A DNA stretch of 64,000 bases from Limnohabitans sp. Rim8 (GTDB lineage: Bacteria; Pseudomonadota; Gammaproteobacteria; Burkholderiales; Burkholderiaceae_C): positions 1-64,000 of the forward strand of contig NZ_CAMDLM010000008.1 in NCBI RefSeq assembly GCF_945901735.1, written 5' to 3'. Position numbers and translations under genes: made by a program. Of the stretch, positions 38,065 through 48,608 are shown piece by piece. Each line of letters opens with the position of its first letter. The first letter of the stretch is position 1. The notes under the pieces were generated by a model. It was not told the origin of the DNA and ran no database searches. It saw only the letters and a list, made by a program, of their open reading frames with translations.

Positions 38065-40206
38065 TCAGCGTTGGCCAAAGGACTTGTTCAAGCCCACCAT
38101 CACGCTGCGCGGCGCACCTGCGGCATAGGTGTTTTGCGTGTTGGGTGTGTAAGCGCCGCTTTTGTAGTTGCTGGACGCGTTGTCCGAATACAGCTTGTCG
38201 GTTAGGTTGCGCACTTGACCCCAGACCTCCCAGCCATCGCCCAACTGGTGGCTGGCCGTCAGGTTGAGCAGCGTGTGACCCGCGTAACGCACCGTGTTGG
38301 CGTTGTTCATCCAGTAGCTGCCTTGCTTGACCAGCCCCAAAGCCACGCGCGAAGTTGGTGTGAATTTCCAGCCGACTTGGGCCGTGATGGTGTGGTTGGG
38401 GGCCTGCGGCATGTCTTTGTCCGAATAGTCTTCGATGGCACCCGCTTTGTCGCTCACACGGTAAGACACAAAAGTATGCTCAGCCCAGGTCGCACCGACG
38501 CGCCAGTCCCACTCCCCGCCCCATCCACGCAGATCCTGGTTCAGGCTCAACTCCAAGCCCCGGCTGCGCGTGTTGCCTGCGTTCTTGTTGAAGCTGTTGC
38601 CAATGTCCGAGGTGTAAGACACGATGGTGTCCTTGCCACTGAGTTGGTACAGCGCCGAATCCAAACGGATGCCCGAGGCGAGCAAAGCGCGCCAGCCCAC
38701 TTCCACGTTGTCGTAAGTGGCCGAATTCAATTCGGGAATGGCGGTCTTACCGTACAGCTGGCTGACTTCGGGCGGTGTGAAGCCCATGCTCAGGTTGCTG
38801 TACAGGCTGCTGCTGGGGCTGATCGCGTAGGTAGCGCCCAGCTTGGGGCTGAATTTGGCAAAACTGCGCACTTCGTTGGCAGCGCCGAAGTTGGCACCCG
38901 GGGTCAGGTTGTTTTTGAAGTCGTAGCGGATGCTGTCATAGCGTCCACCGGCCACGACACGAATTTGCTCGGTGGGGCTGAATTCCAATTGCGCAAACGC
39001 GGCATCGTTGGCAATACCCGCGCCGTAGTTGCGCACACCACTGGGGTTGGCCACGCTGTTCAAGGTGTAGCTCATGTAACGGCCGGTGGGCACATCGCGC
39101 ACGATGGCCAGGTTGTCCGACACATAGTCGTTTTGGCTGCGGTCAATGTAAACACCCGTGACCAGGCGGGCACGCAGCCAGTCCAATTTTTGCTCGTGCT
39201 TCACGTCCACACCCAGCGATTCAACGTGGTTGTTGTTCAAGGTCCCTTTGCAGGTGGCGCCCACGCAACCCGAGATGGTGTAGTTGGGCAACTGGCCATG
39301 GTCGTTGTTCCGCGCGAACAGCGTCACCGAGGTCAAGCCGCCTTGGGTGGTCTCACCCTCCCACGCCAGGTTGGCGCGGGTCGTTTTGTCTTTGCGCCAA
39401 GTGAAGGTGTTGATGCTTTTGCCGGGGTTGGTTCGGAAGTCGTTTTCAAACAAACTGCCGGGCGTGTCCGAGTCCAAGTTGGTGTGCACCAGCGAAGCGC
39501 GCAGCCAAGATTTGTCGCTCAGGTTGTAGTCGCCACGCAGGGTGAACGAGTCCTTTTTGCCACCGCTGTACTGCTGCCAGTTGTGGGTGTCGCGTTTCGA
39601 GCTGTAGTGTGAGAAACGCAAGCCCAGATCACCCCAGGTGTTGCTGGCTCCCGAATCGATTCGGGTGAACTCATCGGGGTTGTCGTGCCGGATGCCCACA
39701 TAGCCTGTGGGCGTGCGTGAAGGTCGTTGCGTCAGGAAGTTGACCGCGCCACCCACAGCGTTGCTGCCGTACAGGGACGATGCAGCGCCCTTGACCACTT
39801 CCACGCCACTTGAGCCATTCATGTTGGTCTCATTGAGCGCGTTGTGGTTGAACACACCAAGGGGACGAATCGGGATGCCGTCTTCCAGGTACTGGTACAC
39901 CGCATTGGTGCTGATGGGCTGGCGAATCGCCATGCTGTGCTGCTCGTTGCCCAGATCGTTCCAGTGCACACCGGGAATGCGGTTGATGATCTCGCCCACC
40001 GACTTGGGCTTGTCGGCGTCCCACTGGGCGCGGCTGACCGCGCCAATCGACACAGGGGTTTCAGACAGTTTGGTTTCGGAGCGCGAGCCCGAAACCACGA
40101 TGGTGTCCAGCACGGGTGCAGTTTGGGCCACAGCGTGGCCACTCAGGCTGCAGAACAGGCCGTACACGGCCAAAGACAAAGGCGAAAGAGAGAGGGTATT
40201 TTTCAT
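38065..40206 (-). CDS. TonB-dependent outer-membrane receptor, probable copper receptor
   Basis: The 713-residue receptor has a signal peptide to about AVAQ, a TonB box-like DTIVVSGSR, a plug domain (INRIPGVHWND, EVVKGAASSLYGSNAVGGAVNF) and a 22-strand barrel ending in Arg after NKSFG. The ATG at 40206 is used rather than TTG at 40218. The substrate is inferred from its neighbours: a PCu(A)C chaperone, two DUF2946 proteins and a CxCC protein point to copper rather than a siderophore or cobalamin. Confidence 0.88.
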   Translation of the reverse strand: MKNTLSLSPLSLAVYGLFCSLSGHAVAQTAPVLDTIVVSGSRSETKLSETPVSIGAVSRAQWDADKPKSVGEIINRIPGVHWNDLGNEQHSMAIRQPISTNAVYQYLEDGIPIRPLGVFNHNALNETNMNGSSGVEVVKGAASSLYGSNAVGGAVNFLTQRPSRTPTGYVGIRHDNPDEFTRIDSGASNTWGDLGLRFSHYSSKRDTHNWQQYSGGKKDSFTLRGDYNLSDKSWLRASLVHTNLDSDTPGSLFENDFRTNPGKSINTFTWRKDKTTRANLAWEGETTQGGLTSVTLFARNNDHGQLPNYTISGCVGATCKGTLNNNHVESLGVDVKHEQKLDWLRARLVTGVYIDRSQNDYVSDNLAIVRDVPTGRYMSYTLNSVANPSGVRNYGAGIANDAAFAQLEFSPTEQIRVVAGGRYDSIRYDFKNNLTPGANFGAANEVRSFAKFSPKLGATYAISPSSSLYSNLSMGFTPPEVSQLYGKTAIPELNSATYDNVEVGWRALLASGIRLDSALYQLSGKDTIVSYTSDIGNSFNKNAGNTRSRGLELSLNQDLRGWGGEWDWRVGATWAEHTFVSYRVSDKAGAIEDYSDKDMPQAPNHTITAQVGWKFTPTSRVALGLVKQGSYWMNNANTVRYAGHTLLNLTASHQLGDGWEVWGQVRNLTDKLYSDNASSNYKSGAYTPNTQNTYAAGAPRSVMVGLNKSFGQR

Positions 40207-40302
40207 GGCAAGTTTCAAATGGATCGGTCACGACCAGCACACAGGGCCGCAGTGACAACAAGCGCTGAACACCTGGCGGTGTTCAGTCCGGTTCAACCAA
40301 GA

Positions 40303-40665
40303 TCAATTCGAAACAGGCGGCCCGCGAGAGGGCAAAGGCGGGGCCGTGCGTGCGGTCAGTACGGCCTCGGGCAGACGCTGCACGGTGTGCGAGCGGGCAT
40401 CGGGCACATGGGCCAGATCGGCCACCGTGGGCGGCGGCAAAGCGGGCATGGCGTGGGCGCACAGCGGGCAGTCCATGCTGGCGCGCACCTGGGCGTCACC
40501 GCCCTCGCCGTGCACCAGCACCTTCATGAGGCCCATGCTGGAGCACACCACGTCCATGGTTTTGGGCTGCAGCGTTGAAGCCAAAACCGACACACCCACA
40601 AACAGCACATACCAGACCAGCACAAGGCGGGCCAGACGATGCAGGTGTGCAGAAGTCCAGGTCAT
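40303..40665 (-). CDS. DUF2946 family protein
   Basis: This 120-residue DUF2946 protein has one N-terminal membrane or signal helix (LVLVWYVLFVGVSVLAS), then the family pattern of paired cysteines DCPLCAHAMP. It is commonly found next to copper receptor and chaperone genes; its biochemical role is unknown. It lies between the TonB-dependent receptor and the PCu(A)C gene on the same strand. Confidence 0.78.
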   Translation of the reverse strand: MTWTSAHLHRLARLVLVWYVLFVGVSVLASTLQPKTMDVVCSSMGLMKVLVHGEGGDAQVRASMDCPLCAHAMPALPPPTVADLAHVPDARSHTVQRLPEAVLTARTAPPLPSRGPPVSN

Positions 40666-40702
40666 GGGCTGATCAGTCGGTCATCAAGCCGTGAAAGGGC
40701 GA

Positions 40703-41182
40703 TCAGTGTTTGTGCTTGTGGCCTTCGCCATGCTTCATGGCCGGTGCAGCAGCCGTGCGGGCGGGCACTTTCAGTTCCACCGACTGACGCTTGCCGTCTT
40801 TGCCTTCCACCACCAGCGTCACGGGCACGGTGTCACCGTCTTTGACTGGGGCTTTCAGGTCCATCAGCATGACGTGGTAACCACCGGGCTTGAGGTCCAC
40901 CGCTTTGCCTGCAGGCAAGTCCAGGCTGGGCACGGCGCGCATTTTCATGACGCCGCCGTCCATGCTCATCTCATGCACCTCGACCACACCCGCCACAGGC
41001 GACTGGGCCGAGACCAATTTCGCGTCTTGCGCCGATTGCAACTGCATGAAGGCACCGGTGGCCTTTTGCTGGGGCACGGTGGCGCGCACCCAGGCGTCTT
41101 TCACAGTGACCTGGGCGTGGGCAGCCAAAGACACGGTCATGGCCAGAAAAAGGGCAGACACAGACAAAGCGGAACGGGACAT
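40703..41182 (-). CDS. Periplasmic copper chaperone PCu(A)C
   Basis: The 159-residue protein has a signal peptide ending AHAQ and the complete copper-binding motif H-x10-M-x21-H-x-M at H70, M81, H103 and M105. A His-rich C-terminus (MKHGEGHKHKH) probably binds extra copper. PCu(A)C proteins deliver Cu(I) toward cytochrome oxidase CuA or other targets. AGGAG lies 6 nt before the ATG. It is flanked by two DUF2946 genes. Confidence 0.92.
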   Translation of the reverse strand: MSRSALSVSALFLAMTVSLAAHAQVTVKDAWVRATVPQQKATGAFMQLQSAQDAKLVSAQSPVAGVVEVHEMSMDGGVMKMRAVPSLDLPAGKAVDLKPGGYHVMLMDLKAPVKDGDTVPVTLVVEGKDGKRQSVELKVPARTAAAPAMKHGEGHKHKH

Positions 41183-41315
41183 GGATCACTCCTGGTGGTT
41201 ATCGAACAGATGGAGAGGCACAGACAGTGCTCGCAGCAAACCCCATAGGGTGGGGTGCAAAGGCACAGGAGACGCCGAAACCGACCCAGCCCCCAACGTT
41301 TCAGGGGGCGGTGTT

Positions 41316-41693
41316 TCAGGCGAAAAAGAAGGGGGGTGCGCGCGCTTGCCAGGGTTGGCCCAGCAAACTGGCCAGCCGCGCCGCGGGCAGGGGCTGCAAG
41401 ACGTGGAACAAGTTGCCTGTTGGCAAGGGCGCCAACACGTCGGCCGCAGGGTGCGCGATCAGGGGCAGGCAGGCGGGGCAGTCCAGCGCGGTGTGTGCCA
41501 CCGCCGCATCCAGATTGGCACCTGCAGCGTCCAATTGCACCAGTTTCACGCCGCCAATGGCGCTGCAAACCAGGTGCACGGCTTGCGGCTTGACCAGCGG
41601 CGAAGCCACCGCCGCCCCCACAAACAATGCAAACCACACCAGCACGAAGCGGGTGAGGCGGTGGGCATTGCGCAGGGATTGCAGGCTGAACAT
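41316..41693 (-). CDS. Second DUF2946 family protein
   Basis: The 125-residue protein has an N-terminal hydrophobic helix (FVLVWFALFVGAAVAS) and the DUF2946 cysteine pair in LDCPACLPLI. It is a paralogue of the protein at 40303-40665, with the same start pattern (RLTRFVLVWFALFVG versus RLARLVLVWYVLFVG). The ATG at 41693 is preferred to the start at 41735. It is the first gene of the copper cluster. Confidence 0.75.
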   Translation of the reverse strand: MFSLQSLRNAHRLTRFVLVWFALFVGAAVASPLVKPQAVHLVCSAIGGVKLVQLDAAGANLDAAVAHTALDCPACLPLIAHPAADVLAPLPTGNLFHVLQPLPAARLASLLGQPWQARAPPFFFA

Positions 41694-41860
41694 GAAGGGA
41701 ATTATGGCACCGAAGGCTCGGGCACCCCCACACAAGGGCTCCGACTGAGGTGATGTTTTTGGGGCAAGGTCTTGAACCCCGGCTCACAGGCATCTTGGTG
41801 ACGCACAGGTGCTGCAGCTTCGGCTAATCTGTGGTTTTTCAAACCCAACCGGAGTTATCC

Positions 41861-42511
41861 ATGCTCACACTCTGCGGCTTTGCGGCCAGCAATTACCACA
41901 ACAAAGTCAAATTGGCCTTGCTCGAAAAAGGCGTGCCTTTTGAAGAAGAGCTGGCGTGGGTGGGTGCCACCGACGCTGCCGCCAGCCCTTTGGGCAAAGT
42001 GCCATACCTCAAGACACCCGATGGCGCGATGTGCGAGTCGGCCGTGATGCTGGAATACATCGAGCAAAAGTACCCGCAAAACCCCTTGATCCCAGCCGAC
42101 CCGTTTGCCGCCGCCAAGGTGCGCGAATTGGCGCTGTTTTTAGACCTGCATCTGGAGCTGGTCGCGCGCAACCTGTATCCCGAAGCGTTTTTCGGCGGCA
42201 AGGTGAGCGACTCGGTGAAAGAAAAAACCGCCGCGCAACTGGAAAAGAACGTCGCCGCGTTTGCCCAACTGACCAAGTTCTCGCCCTTCATCGCAGGCGA
42301 CAGCCTGACGCTGGCCGACTGCGCAGCCGTCACGCACCTGCCCCTGATTTCGGGTGCCACCAAGCTGGTTTACGGCAAAGACTTTTTGGCCGAATTGCCA
42401 GCGCGTGAGTACCTCAAGATGATGGGCGAGCGTCCCCACATGCAAAAAGTCAATGCTGACCGCAAAGCCAACATGGAATTGATGATGTCACGCATGAAAG
42501 CCAAAAGCTGA
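41861..42511 (+). CDS. Glutathione S-transferase family protein
   Basis: The 216-residue protein has an N-terminal thioredoxin-like domain (LTLCGFAASNYHNKVKLALLEKGV, with VPYLKTPDG and ESAVMLEYIE for glutathione binding) and a C-terminal helical domain with SLTLADCAA. GGAG precedes the ATG at 41861. It is divergent from the copper cluster. The substrate is unknown; members detoxify electrophiles. Confidence 0.88.
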   Translation: MLTLCGFAASNYHNKVKLALLEKGVPFEEELAWVGATDAAASPLGKVPYLKTPDGAMCESAVMLEYIEQKYPQNPLIPADPFAAAKVRELALFLDLHLELVARNLYPEAFFGGKVSDSVKEKTAAQLEKNVAAFAQLTKFSPFIAGDSLTLADCAAVTHLPLISGATKLVYGKDFLAELPAREYLKMMGERPHMQKVNADRKANMELMMSRMKAKS

Positions 42512-42618
42512 GTCTGTGCGCTTGAGGCGCATCAACCCCTGCCCATGGCTGCTGCCCTGCGGCAACAGGGGTTGACCCACATCAATACCGCGTCGCCACA
42601 GGCGCCTAGGATGAAGCC

Positions 42619-42984
42619 ATGACTTCATCCCACACCCCCTCCCTCTACCGCGAGCGCCTTTTGCAAGAGCGCGCGCAACTGTTGCAGCGCATCGCCGAGC
42701 AGCGCGGCGGCTTGGTCTCGCGCGCTGACATGGCCGCAGAACACGATGTCCGCAGTTTGGATGACCGGGCGCAGGCCATTTCCGAACGCAATGACGAGTT
42801 CGCCATGAACGAACACGAAACCGCTGAACTGGGCGACATCGAAGCCGCATTGGAACGCATGGATGCGGGCACCTATGGCCAGTGCACCGACTGCGGCGTG
42901 ACCATTCCACCTGCACGCCTGAACGCTTACCCGACCGCCAAACGCTGCATCGATTGCCAAACTGTGGCCGAGCAGCGCCGTTGA
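42619..42984 (+). CDS. DksA/TraR-type C4 zinc-finger protein
   Basis: The 121-residue protein has an N-terminal coiled coil and a C4 zinc finger formed by C89, C92, C110 and C113 (CTDCG and CIDCQ). It is shorter than DksA (about 150 residues) and resembles the TraR/YbiI-like group that binds RNA polymerase through its secondary channel. AGGA lies before the ATG. It is followed 20 bp later by the small conserved gene at 43005. Confidence 0.85.
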   Translation: MTSSHTPSLYRERLLQERAQLLQRIAEQRGGLVSRADMAAEHDVRSLDDRAQAISERNDEFAMNEHETAELGDIEAALERMDAGTYGQCTDCGVTIPPARLNAYPTAKRCIDCQTVAEQRR

Positions 42985-43004
42985 TTTTTTAACCAAGGAT
43001 TTTG

Positions 43005-43379
43005 ATGCTTACTTTTCACGCCGTGGTCTGGATGGACCACCAAGAAGCCCATGTGGTCATGTTTGACCGTGAGCACATTGAAGCCAAGCGCATCCATTCG
43101 CGCAGCCACCACAAACACCAAGGCAAGGCCGGTGACACGGCGGCCTTTTATGCCGATGTGGCCAAAGCCCTCACAGGCACCCACGAAGTGCTGGTGACAG
43201 GACCCGGCCTGGCGCGCAACGAATTCCGTGACTGGTGCGCAGCCCACCAAAAAAGCACTGCCGCAGCCATCGTCGACAGCATCGCCAGTGACCACCCTTC
43301 AGACGGCCAGCTGGTGGCACTGGCCAAACATTACTTCAAAAAATTTGACGCGATGGCCACAGACCCTACACAGGCCTGA
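43005..43379 (+). CDS. Small conserved protein, Pelota/eRF1-like 'translational machinery protein' type
   Basis: The 124-residue protein begins LTFHAVVWMDHQEAHVVMFD, a start shared by bacterial proteins annotated as translational machinery or eRF1/Pelota-like. It contains HEVLVTGPGLARNEF and ends KHYFKKFDAM. The precise role is unknown. AAGGA precedes the ATG at 43005. It probably forms an operon with the DksA-like gene upstream. Confidence 0.65.
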   Translation: MLTFHAVVWMDHQEAHVVMFDREHIEAKRIHSRSHHKHQGKAGDTAAFYADVAKALTGTHEVLVTGPGLARNEFRDWCAAHQKSTAAAIVDSIASDHPSDGQLVALAKHYFKKFDAMATDPTQA

Positions 43380-43512
43380 ACAACACCGGTATTCAGGCTG
43401 ATGCATTAGCGGGTGTCGGGTTGTTCCCGCTGCCCCAGCGGCTGACTGACGGATATGCCTTCACCAGGCTTGGCCGATCTGGCCAATGTTGACGCCTGCT
43501 GATCACCCCGCA

Positions 43513-45513
43513 TCAGGGTTTTTCGGCCTTGCCAGCAGACAAGGTTTTGGGGGCCATCAAAGGCACTTGGGATTTGGCCCGAGGCTTGCCTATCGGGCTG
43601 GCAGACTGGCCTTTTTGGGTGGCCGCCATGTCTTCTTCGCTGGGGTATTGGCCGAGCAGCCAATAGTCAAACACACGCCTGGCGATAGGGGCCGCCGAAG
43701 CCGCGCCAAAACCCGCGTTCTCCACCACCACCGCCAACGCAATTTGCGGCTTGTCGGCCGGGGCATAGGCCATGTACAAAGCATGGTCACGCTGGTATTC
43801 GGACAAATTGGCGGCGTTGTACTTTTCCTTTTGGCCGATGGTCACCGCCTGCGCTGTGCCGGTTTTTCCGGCGCTGGTGTAAGCCGCCCCGGCAAACACC
43901 CGCGCCGAGGTGCCCGAGGTGACCACCCCCACCAAGCCTTTGTGCACCACATCCACATGCTCGGGCTTGTAGCCCAAACTCAGGGCTTGCTGCGCAGTCA
44001 CCTCCACCTGTGCGTGGGTCAAGGCATCCTGCGTGGCCGTGACCACCCGTGGCTTGAACTGCAGGCCGCCGTGGGCCAGCGTGGCTGTGGCCGAGGCCAG
44101 TTGCAGCATGGTGAAGGTGTTGTAACCCTGACCGATGCCCAACGAGATGGTCTCGCCGCCGTACCACTTTTTTTGCTCGGGCCGCTTGTAATAATTGCGC
44201 TTCCATTCCGTGCTGGGCAAGATGCCGCGCACTTCGCCAGGCAAGTCGATGCCGGTGCTCTGGCCAAAACCCAATGGCTTCATGAAGTCGTGGATCAAAT
44301 CCACCCCCATGTCATTGGCCAGCGAGTAGTAATACACGTTGCTCGACAACACAATGGACCGCACCATGTCCACTGGCCCAAGCCCGGCATCGCCGTGGCT
44401 GCGGAAAGTGTGGCCGCCATACGTCCAAGAGCCTGCGTCGTTGATGACGGTGCTGGCACTGCGCCTACCCGTGGACAAAGCGGCTATGGCCATGAAAGGC
44501 TTGTAGGTCGAGCCTGGCGGGTAGGTGCCGCGCAGTGCCCGGTTGAGCAGTGGCTTGTCGATCGACTCGTTGAGCATTTGCCAATTTTCGACATCGATGC
44601 CGTCCACAAACAAGTTGGGGTCAAAGGTGGGCTTGCTCACAAAAGCGAGCACCTCGCCGTTGTTGGGGTCCAACGCGACCAGGGCGCCGCGCCGATTGCC
44701 GAACAAATCTTCCACCATTTTTTGCAGTTGAATGTCGATGGACAAGACCACGTTTTGGCCCGGTATGGCTGGGCGACTGGAGAGGCTGCGCGTGGCTCGC
44801 CCCCCGGCGGAGGTTTCCACTTGGTTGACGCCCGTGATGCCATGGAGCTCACGCTCGTAGCGCTGCTCCACACCCAGCTTGCCAATGTATTCGGTGCCCC
44901 GGTAATTGGCCGCCAAATCCTCATCCTCTTCCAGCCGTTCCTTGTCACGCTGGTTGATGCGCCCGATGTAACCAATCACGTGACTGGCCAACTCGCCATA
45001 GGGGTACTGACGGAACAATCGGGCCTTGATCTCCACACCGGGGAATCGGTAACTTTGCGCACTGAAGCGGGCCACCTCTTCATCGGTCAAACGATTGCGA
45101 ATGGGCAGCGAGTCAAAGCTCTTGGATTCCTCCCTCAGGCGCTTGAAACGGCGACGGTCCTTGCTCTGGATGTCCACCAACTCGGCCAATTCGTTGATCG
45201 TGGCCTCCAGGTCCTTAACCTTCGAAGGTGTGATCTCCAGTGTGTACGCTGAATAATTGCTCGCCAGCACCACGCCGTTGCGGTCCAAAATCGTTCCGCG
45301 CGGCGGCACCGTCGGCAAGATCGCTGTGCGGTTGTTCTCGGCTTGCGCCAACAGATCCTCGTGGCGAACCACTTGCAAATAGGCCAACCGGCTGGCCAGC
45401 AGCAAAAAGCAGCACAACACCACCCACTGCACGACAAGCACACGGTCTTGAAAGCGGTGAATTTCGGCGCGTGTGTCGCGCAGCTCAGCCAATGAGGGCA
45501 GGTTCAGGGACAT
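43513..45513 (-). CDS. mrdA: Penicillin-binding protein 2 (peptidoglycan transpeptidase)
   Basis: The 666-residue class B PBP of the elongasome has an N-terminal transmembrane anchor (VLVVQWVVLCCFLLLASRLAYL), a dimerisation domain, and a transpeptidase domain with STYKPF (active-site Ser), SSNVYYY and KTGTA. An alternative GTG at 45519 would overlap the mreD stop. It ends the mreB-mreC-mreD-mrdA operon. No rodA follows within the window, although it often does in relatives. Confidence 0.93.
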   Translation of the reverse strand: MSLNLPSLAELRDTRAEIHRFQDRVLVVQWVVLCCFLLLASRLAYLQVVRHEDLLAQAENNRTAILPTVPPRGTILDRNGVVLASNYSAYTLEITPSKVKDLEATINELAELVDIQSKDRRRFKRLREESKSFDSLPIRNRLTDEEVARFSAQSYRFPGVEIKARLFRQYPYGELASHVIGYIGRINQRDKERLEEDEDLAANYRGTEYIGKLGVEQRYERELHGITGVNQVETSAGGRATRSLSSRPAIPGQNVVLSIDIQLQKMVEDLFGNRRGALVALDPNNGEVLAFVSKPTFDPNLFVDGIDVENWQMLNESIDKPLLNRALRGTYPPGSTYKPFMAIAALSTGRRSASTVINDAGSWTYGGHTFRSHGDAGLGPVDMVRSIVLSSNVYYYSLANDMGVDLIHDFMKPLGFGQSTGIDLPGEVRGILPSTEWKRNYYKRPEQKKWYGGETISLGIGQGYNTFTMLQLASATATLAHGGLQFKPRVVTATQDALTHAQVEVTAQQALSLGYKPEHVDVVHKGLVGVVTSGTSARVFAGAAYTSAGKTGTAQAVTIGQKEKYNAANLSEYQRDHALYMAYAPADKPQIALAVVVENAGFGAASAAPIARRVFDYWLLGQYPSEEDMAATQKGQSASPIGKPRAKSQVPLMAPKTLSAGKAEKP

Positions 45514-45515
45514 GC

Positions 45516-46037
45516 TCACAGCGGACGGATGTCGTCGCGCTCAAAAGCGCGACGTTGGGGTGCCAGCAACAAGGCGCCCACCAAGGGCCACAAGGCCGCT
45601 TGAAGCAACGGTCCCGGCAACTGACTCCAGCTGGGCCAAGCGTCCTGCACGATCAGCCGCGTGAGCCACTCCACAAGGGCAGCCACCACAAAGAGCGGCA
45701 AAATTTGTAACGCCTGCTCGCGCAAAGGAAACCAGTGCATCCGCCGCTGCGCCACTGTGGCCATTCCACAAAGCACCACATAAGACAGCGCGTTTTGGCC
45801 CAACAAGGCGGACTCGTGAACATCCAGCGCCAAGCCCAGCAAAAAGGCCAGCACCAAACCCACTCGGCGCGGTTGGTGCACGGTCCAGAAGACCAACACA
45901 ATGGCCAGCACATCGGGCAGCCAGTACCAGCCCAAAAGGCCCAACCACATGTGCAACAACAAGGCCAGGACAAAGCTCATGACAATGAACCTGGGGTTGG
46001 CGGGCAACAGCAGGGGACGCCCTGCGGGCATGATCAT
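45516..46037 (-). CDS. mreD: Rod-shape-determining membrane protein MreD
   Basis: The 173-residue protein is almost entirely transmembrane (about five helices), with the family segment GLALDVHESALLGQNAL. It overlaps mreC by 4 bp and abuts mrdA. It links MreB filaments to the periplasmic MreC and the cell-wall synthases. Confidence 0.9.
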   Translation of the reverse strand: MIMPAGRPLLLPANPRFIVMSFVLALLLHMWLGLLGWYWLPDVLAIVLVFWTVHQPRRVGLVLAFLLGLALDVHESALLGQNALSYVVLCGMATVAQRRMHWFPLREQALQILPLFVVAALVEWLTRLIVQDAWPSWSQLPGPLLQAALWPLVGALLLAPQRRAFERDDIRPL

Positions 46038-46981
46038 GGCTTGGCTCCGACGGCGGGCATGACGGGGGCGGGGGCTGCGGCCTTGGCCTTGGGTGCTTTG
46101 GTTGACTCTGGCTTTGGCGCTTCTGGCCAGTCCTTGACCGGCTGCAAAACCAGCAAATGACGACCACGCTCAGTGGCCATCGGTTCGGCGTGGACACGGG
46201 CAAACGACGAGTCCACTCGGCGATCAATCCGGGCAATGCGCCCGACATGCAAGCCTGCAGGGTACACACCATCGATGCCACTGGTGGTCAGCAGATCGCC
46301 TTTTTGCATGTCTGCACCTGCTGGCACAAACTTCAAGTCAAGCGAGCCCCCCAGGGCTTGAGGATCGCCATTGGCCACATGGCGACTGCCCGTTCGGGCG
46401 TTCATGACCGGGATGCTCTGAGCCCGATCGGTCAGCAGCGTGACTTCGCTGACCAAGGGGTAAACGCGGGTGACCTGACCCACCACCCCGGCCGTATCGA
46501 TGACCGCCGAGCCTGGGACAATGCCCGCCATCAGGCCACGGTCCACCACCATACGTTGTGTGTAGGGGTCAGAGATGTCGTAGAGCACCTGCACCGCCTT
46601 GGCCGGGCCTGCCACTTGCAAACGCAAATCGAGCAATTGCCGCAAATGGGCATTTTCCTGACTGAGTTGCTCCACTTGCTGCAGACGTTGGGCCTGTGCG
46701 ATGGTACGGGTCTGAAAGCTCAAGGCCGCATCTTGCGCCTCTTCCAGATTGCCAAAGTAAAGCGTCAGGGCGTTGACCGCATGCACTGGCTGCAATGACA
46801 CCCACTGCAAAGGGGACAGCACCAAGGCCACAGCCGAACGGATAGGTAGGGAAATTTGCAAACGATGGTCGGCCGCCATCAACAACACCGCCAGCAACCC
46901 CAACAGCAAGGTCTTGGACGTGGTGGACAAGCCCTGCCGGAAGATCGGGGGGGCACTGCGTTCTAGCGTATCCAGGGCCAT
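46034..46981 (-). CDS. mreC: Rod-shape-determining protein MreC
   Basis: The 315-residue protein has one N-terminal transmembrane helix, a coiled coil (about 75-115, LQQVEQLSQENAHLRQLLDL) and the double beta-barrel domain with VDRGLMAGIVPGSAVI and SGIDGVYPAGLHVG. The tail is Pro/Ala/Lys-rich. It is co-translated with mreD (4-bp overlap) and lies 69 bp after mreB. Confidence 0.92.
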   Translation of the reverse strand: MALDTLERSAPPIFRQGLSTTSKTLLLGLLAVLLMAADHRLQISLPIRSAVALVLSPLQWVSLQPVHAVNALTLYFGNLEEAQDAALSFQTRTIAQAQRLQQVEQLSQENAHLRQLLDLRLQVAGPAKAVQVLYDISDPYTQRMVVDRGLMAGIVPGSAVIDTAGVVGQVTRVYPLVSEVTLLTDRAQSIPVMNARTGSRHVANGDPQALGGSLDLKFVPAGADMQKGDLLTTSGIDGVYPAGLHVGRIARIDRRVDSSFARVHAEPMATERGRHLLVLQPVKDWPEAPKPESTKAPKAKAAAPAPVMPAVGAKP

Positions 46982-47050
46982 GGTTCAATTGCACCGGATG
47001 GTGGTGGGTTGGAAAAGTTGGGTTGCAGCCAGACTGCAACCGTCCTGTTC

Positions 47051-48190
<1,140 letters not shown>

Positions 48191-48308
48191 TCAGGGCGTT
48201 CCTAGCCCTTCAGCAAACACGGGATAATACCCGATCCCCTGCCGCATCGCGCGTGCGCGAGCGCAGTCAGGTCTGGAAAAATCGACCTTTACATCCCCTT
48301 TTCAAACC

Positions 48309-48608
48309 ATGTCGCTGACCCCACAGGATATCGCCCGCATCGCCAACTTGGCTCGGCTGGAACTTCAGCCCGAAGAAAGTGATCGCATGCTCACTCAAAT
48401 CAACGGCTTTTTCGGCATCGTCCAGGCCATGCAGGCCGTGGACACCACCGGCATCGAGCCGATGGCCCACCCCGTAGCCGCCATCCAGGACATCACGCTG
48501 CGCCTGCGCCCTGACGTGGCCAGCGAACCCAACCAACGCGACCTGAACCAGAAGAGCGCCCCCGCCGTCGAGCGCGGGCTGTTTTTGGTGCCCAAGGTGA
48601 TCGAGTGA
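48309..48608 (+). CDS. gatC: Asp-tRNA(Asn)/Glu-tRNA(Gln) amidotransferase subunit C
   Basis: The 99-residue GatC begins [19 protein letters not shown] and contains [24 protein letters not shown] and the [10 protein letters not shown] segment. It stabilises the GatA-GatB complex that converts misacylated Asp-tRNA(Asn) and Glu-tRNA(Gln). Its stop overlaps the GTG start of gatA. Confidence 0.95.
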   Translation: MSLTPQDIARIANLARLELQPEESDRMLTQINGFFGIVQAMQAVDTTGIEPMAHPVAAIQDITLRLRPDVASEPNQRDLNQKSAPAVERGLFLVPKVIE

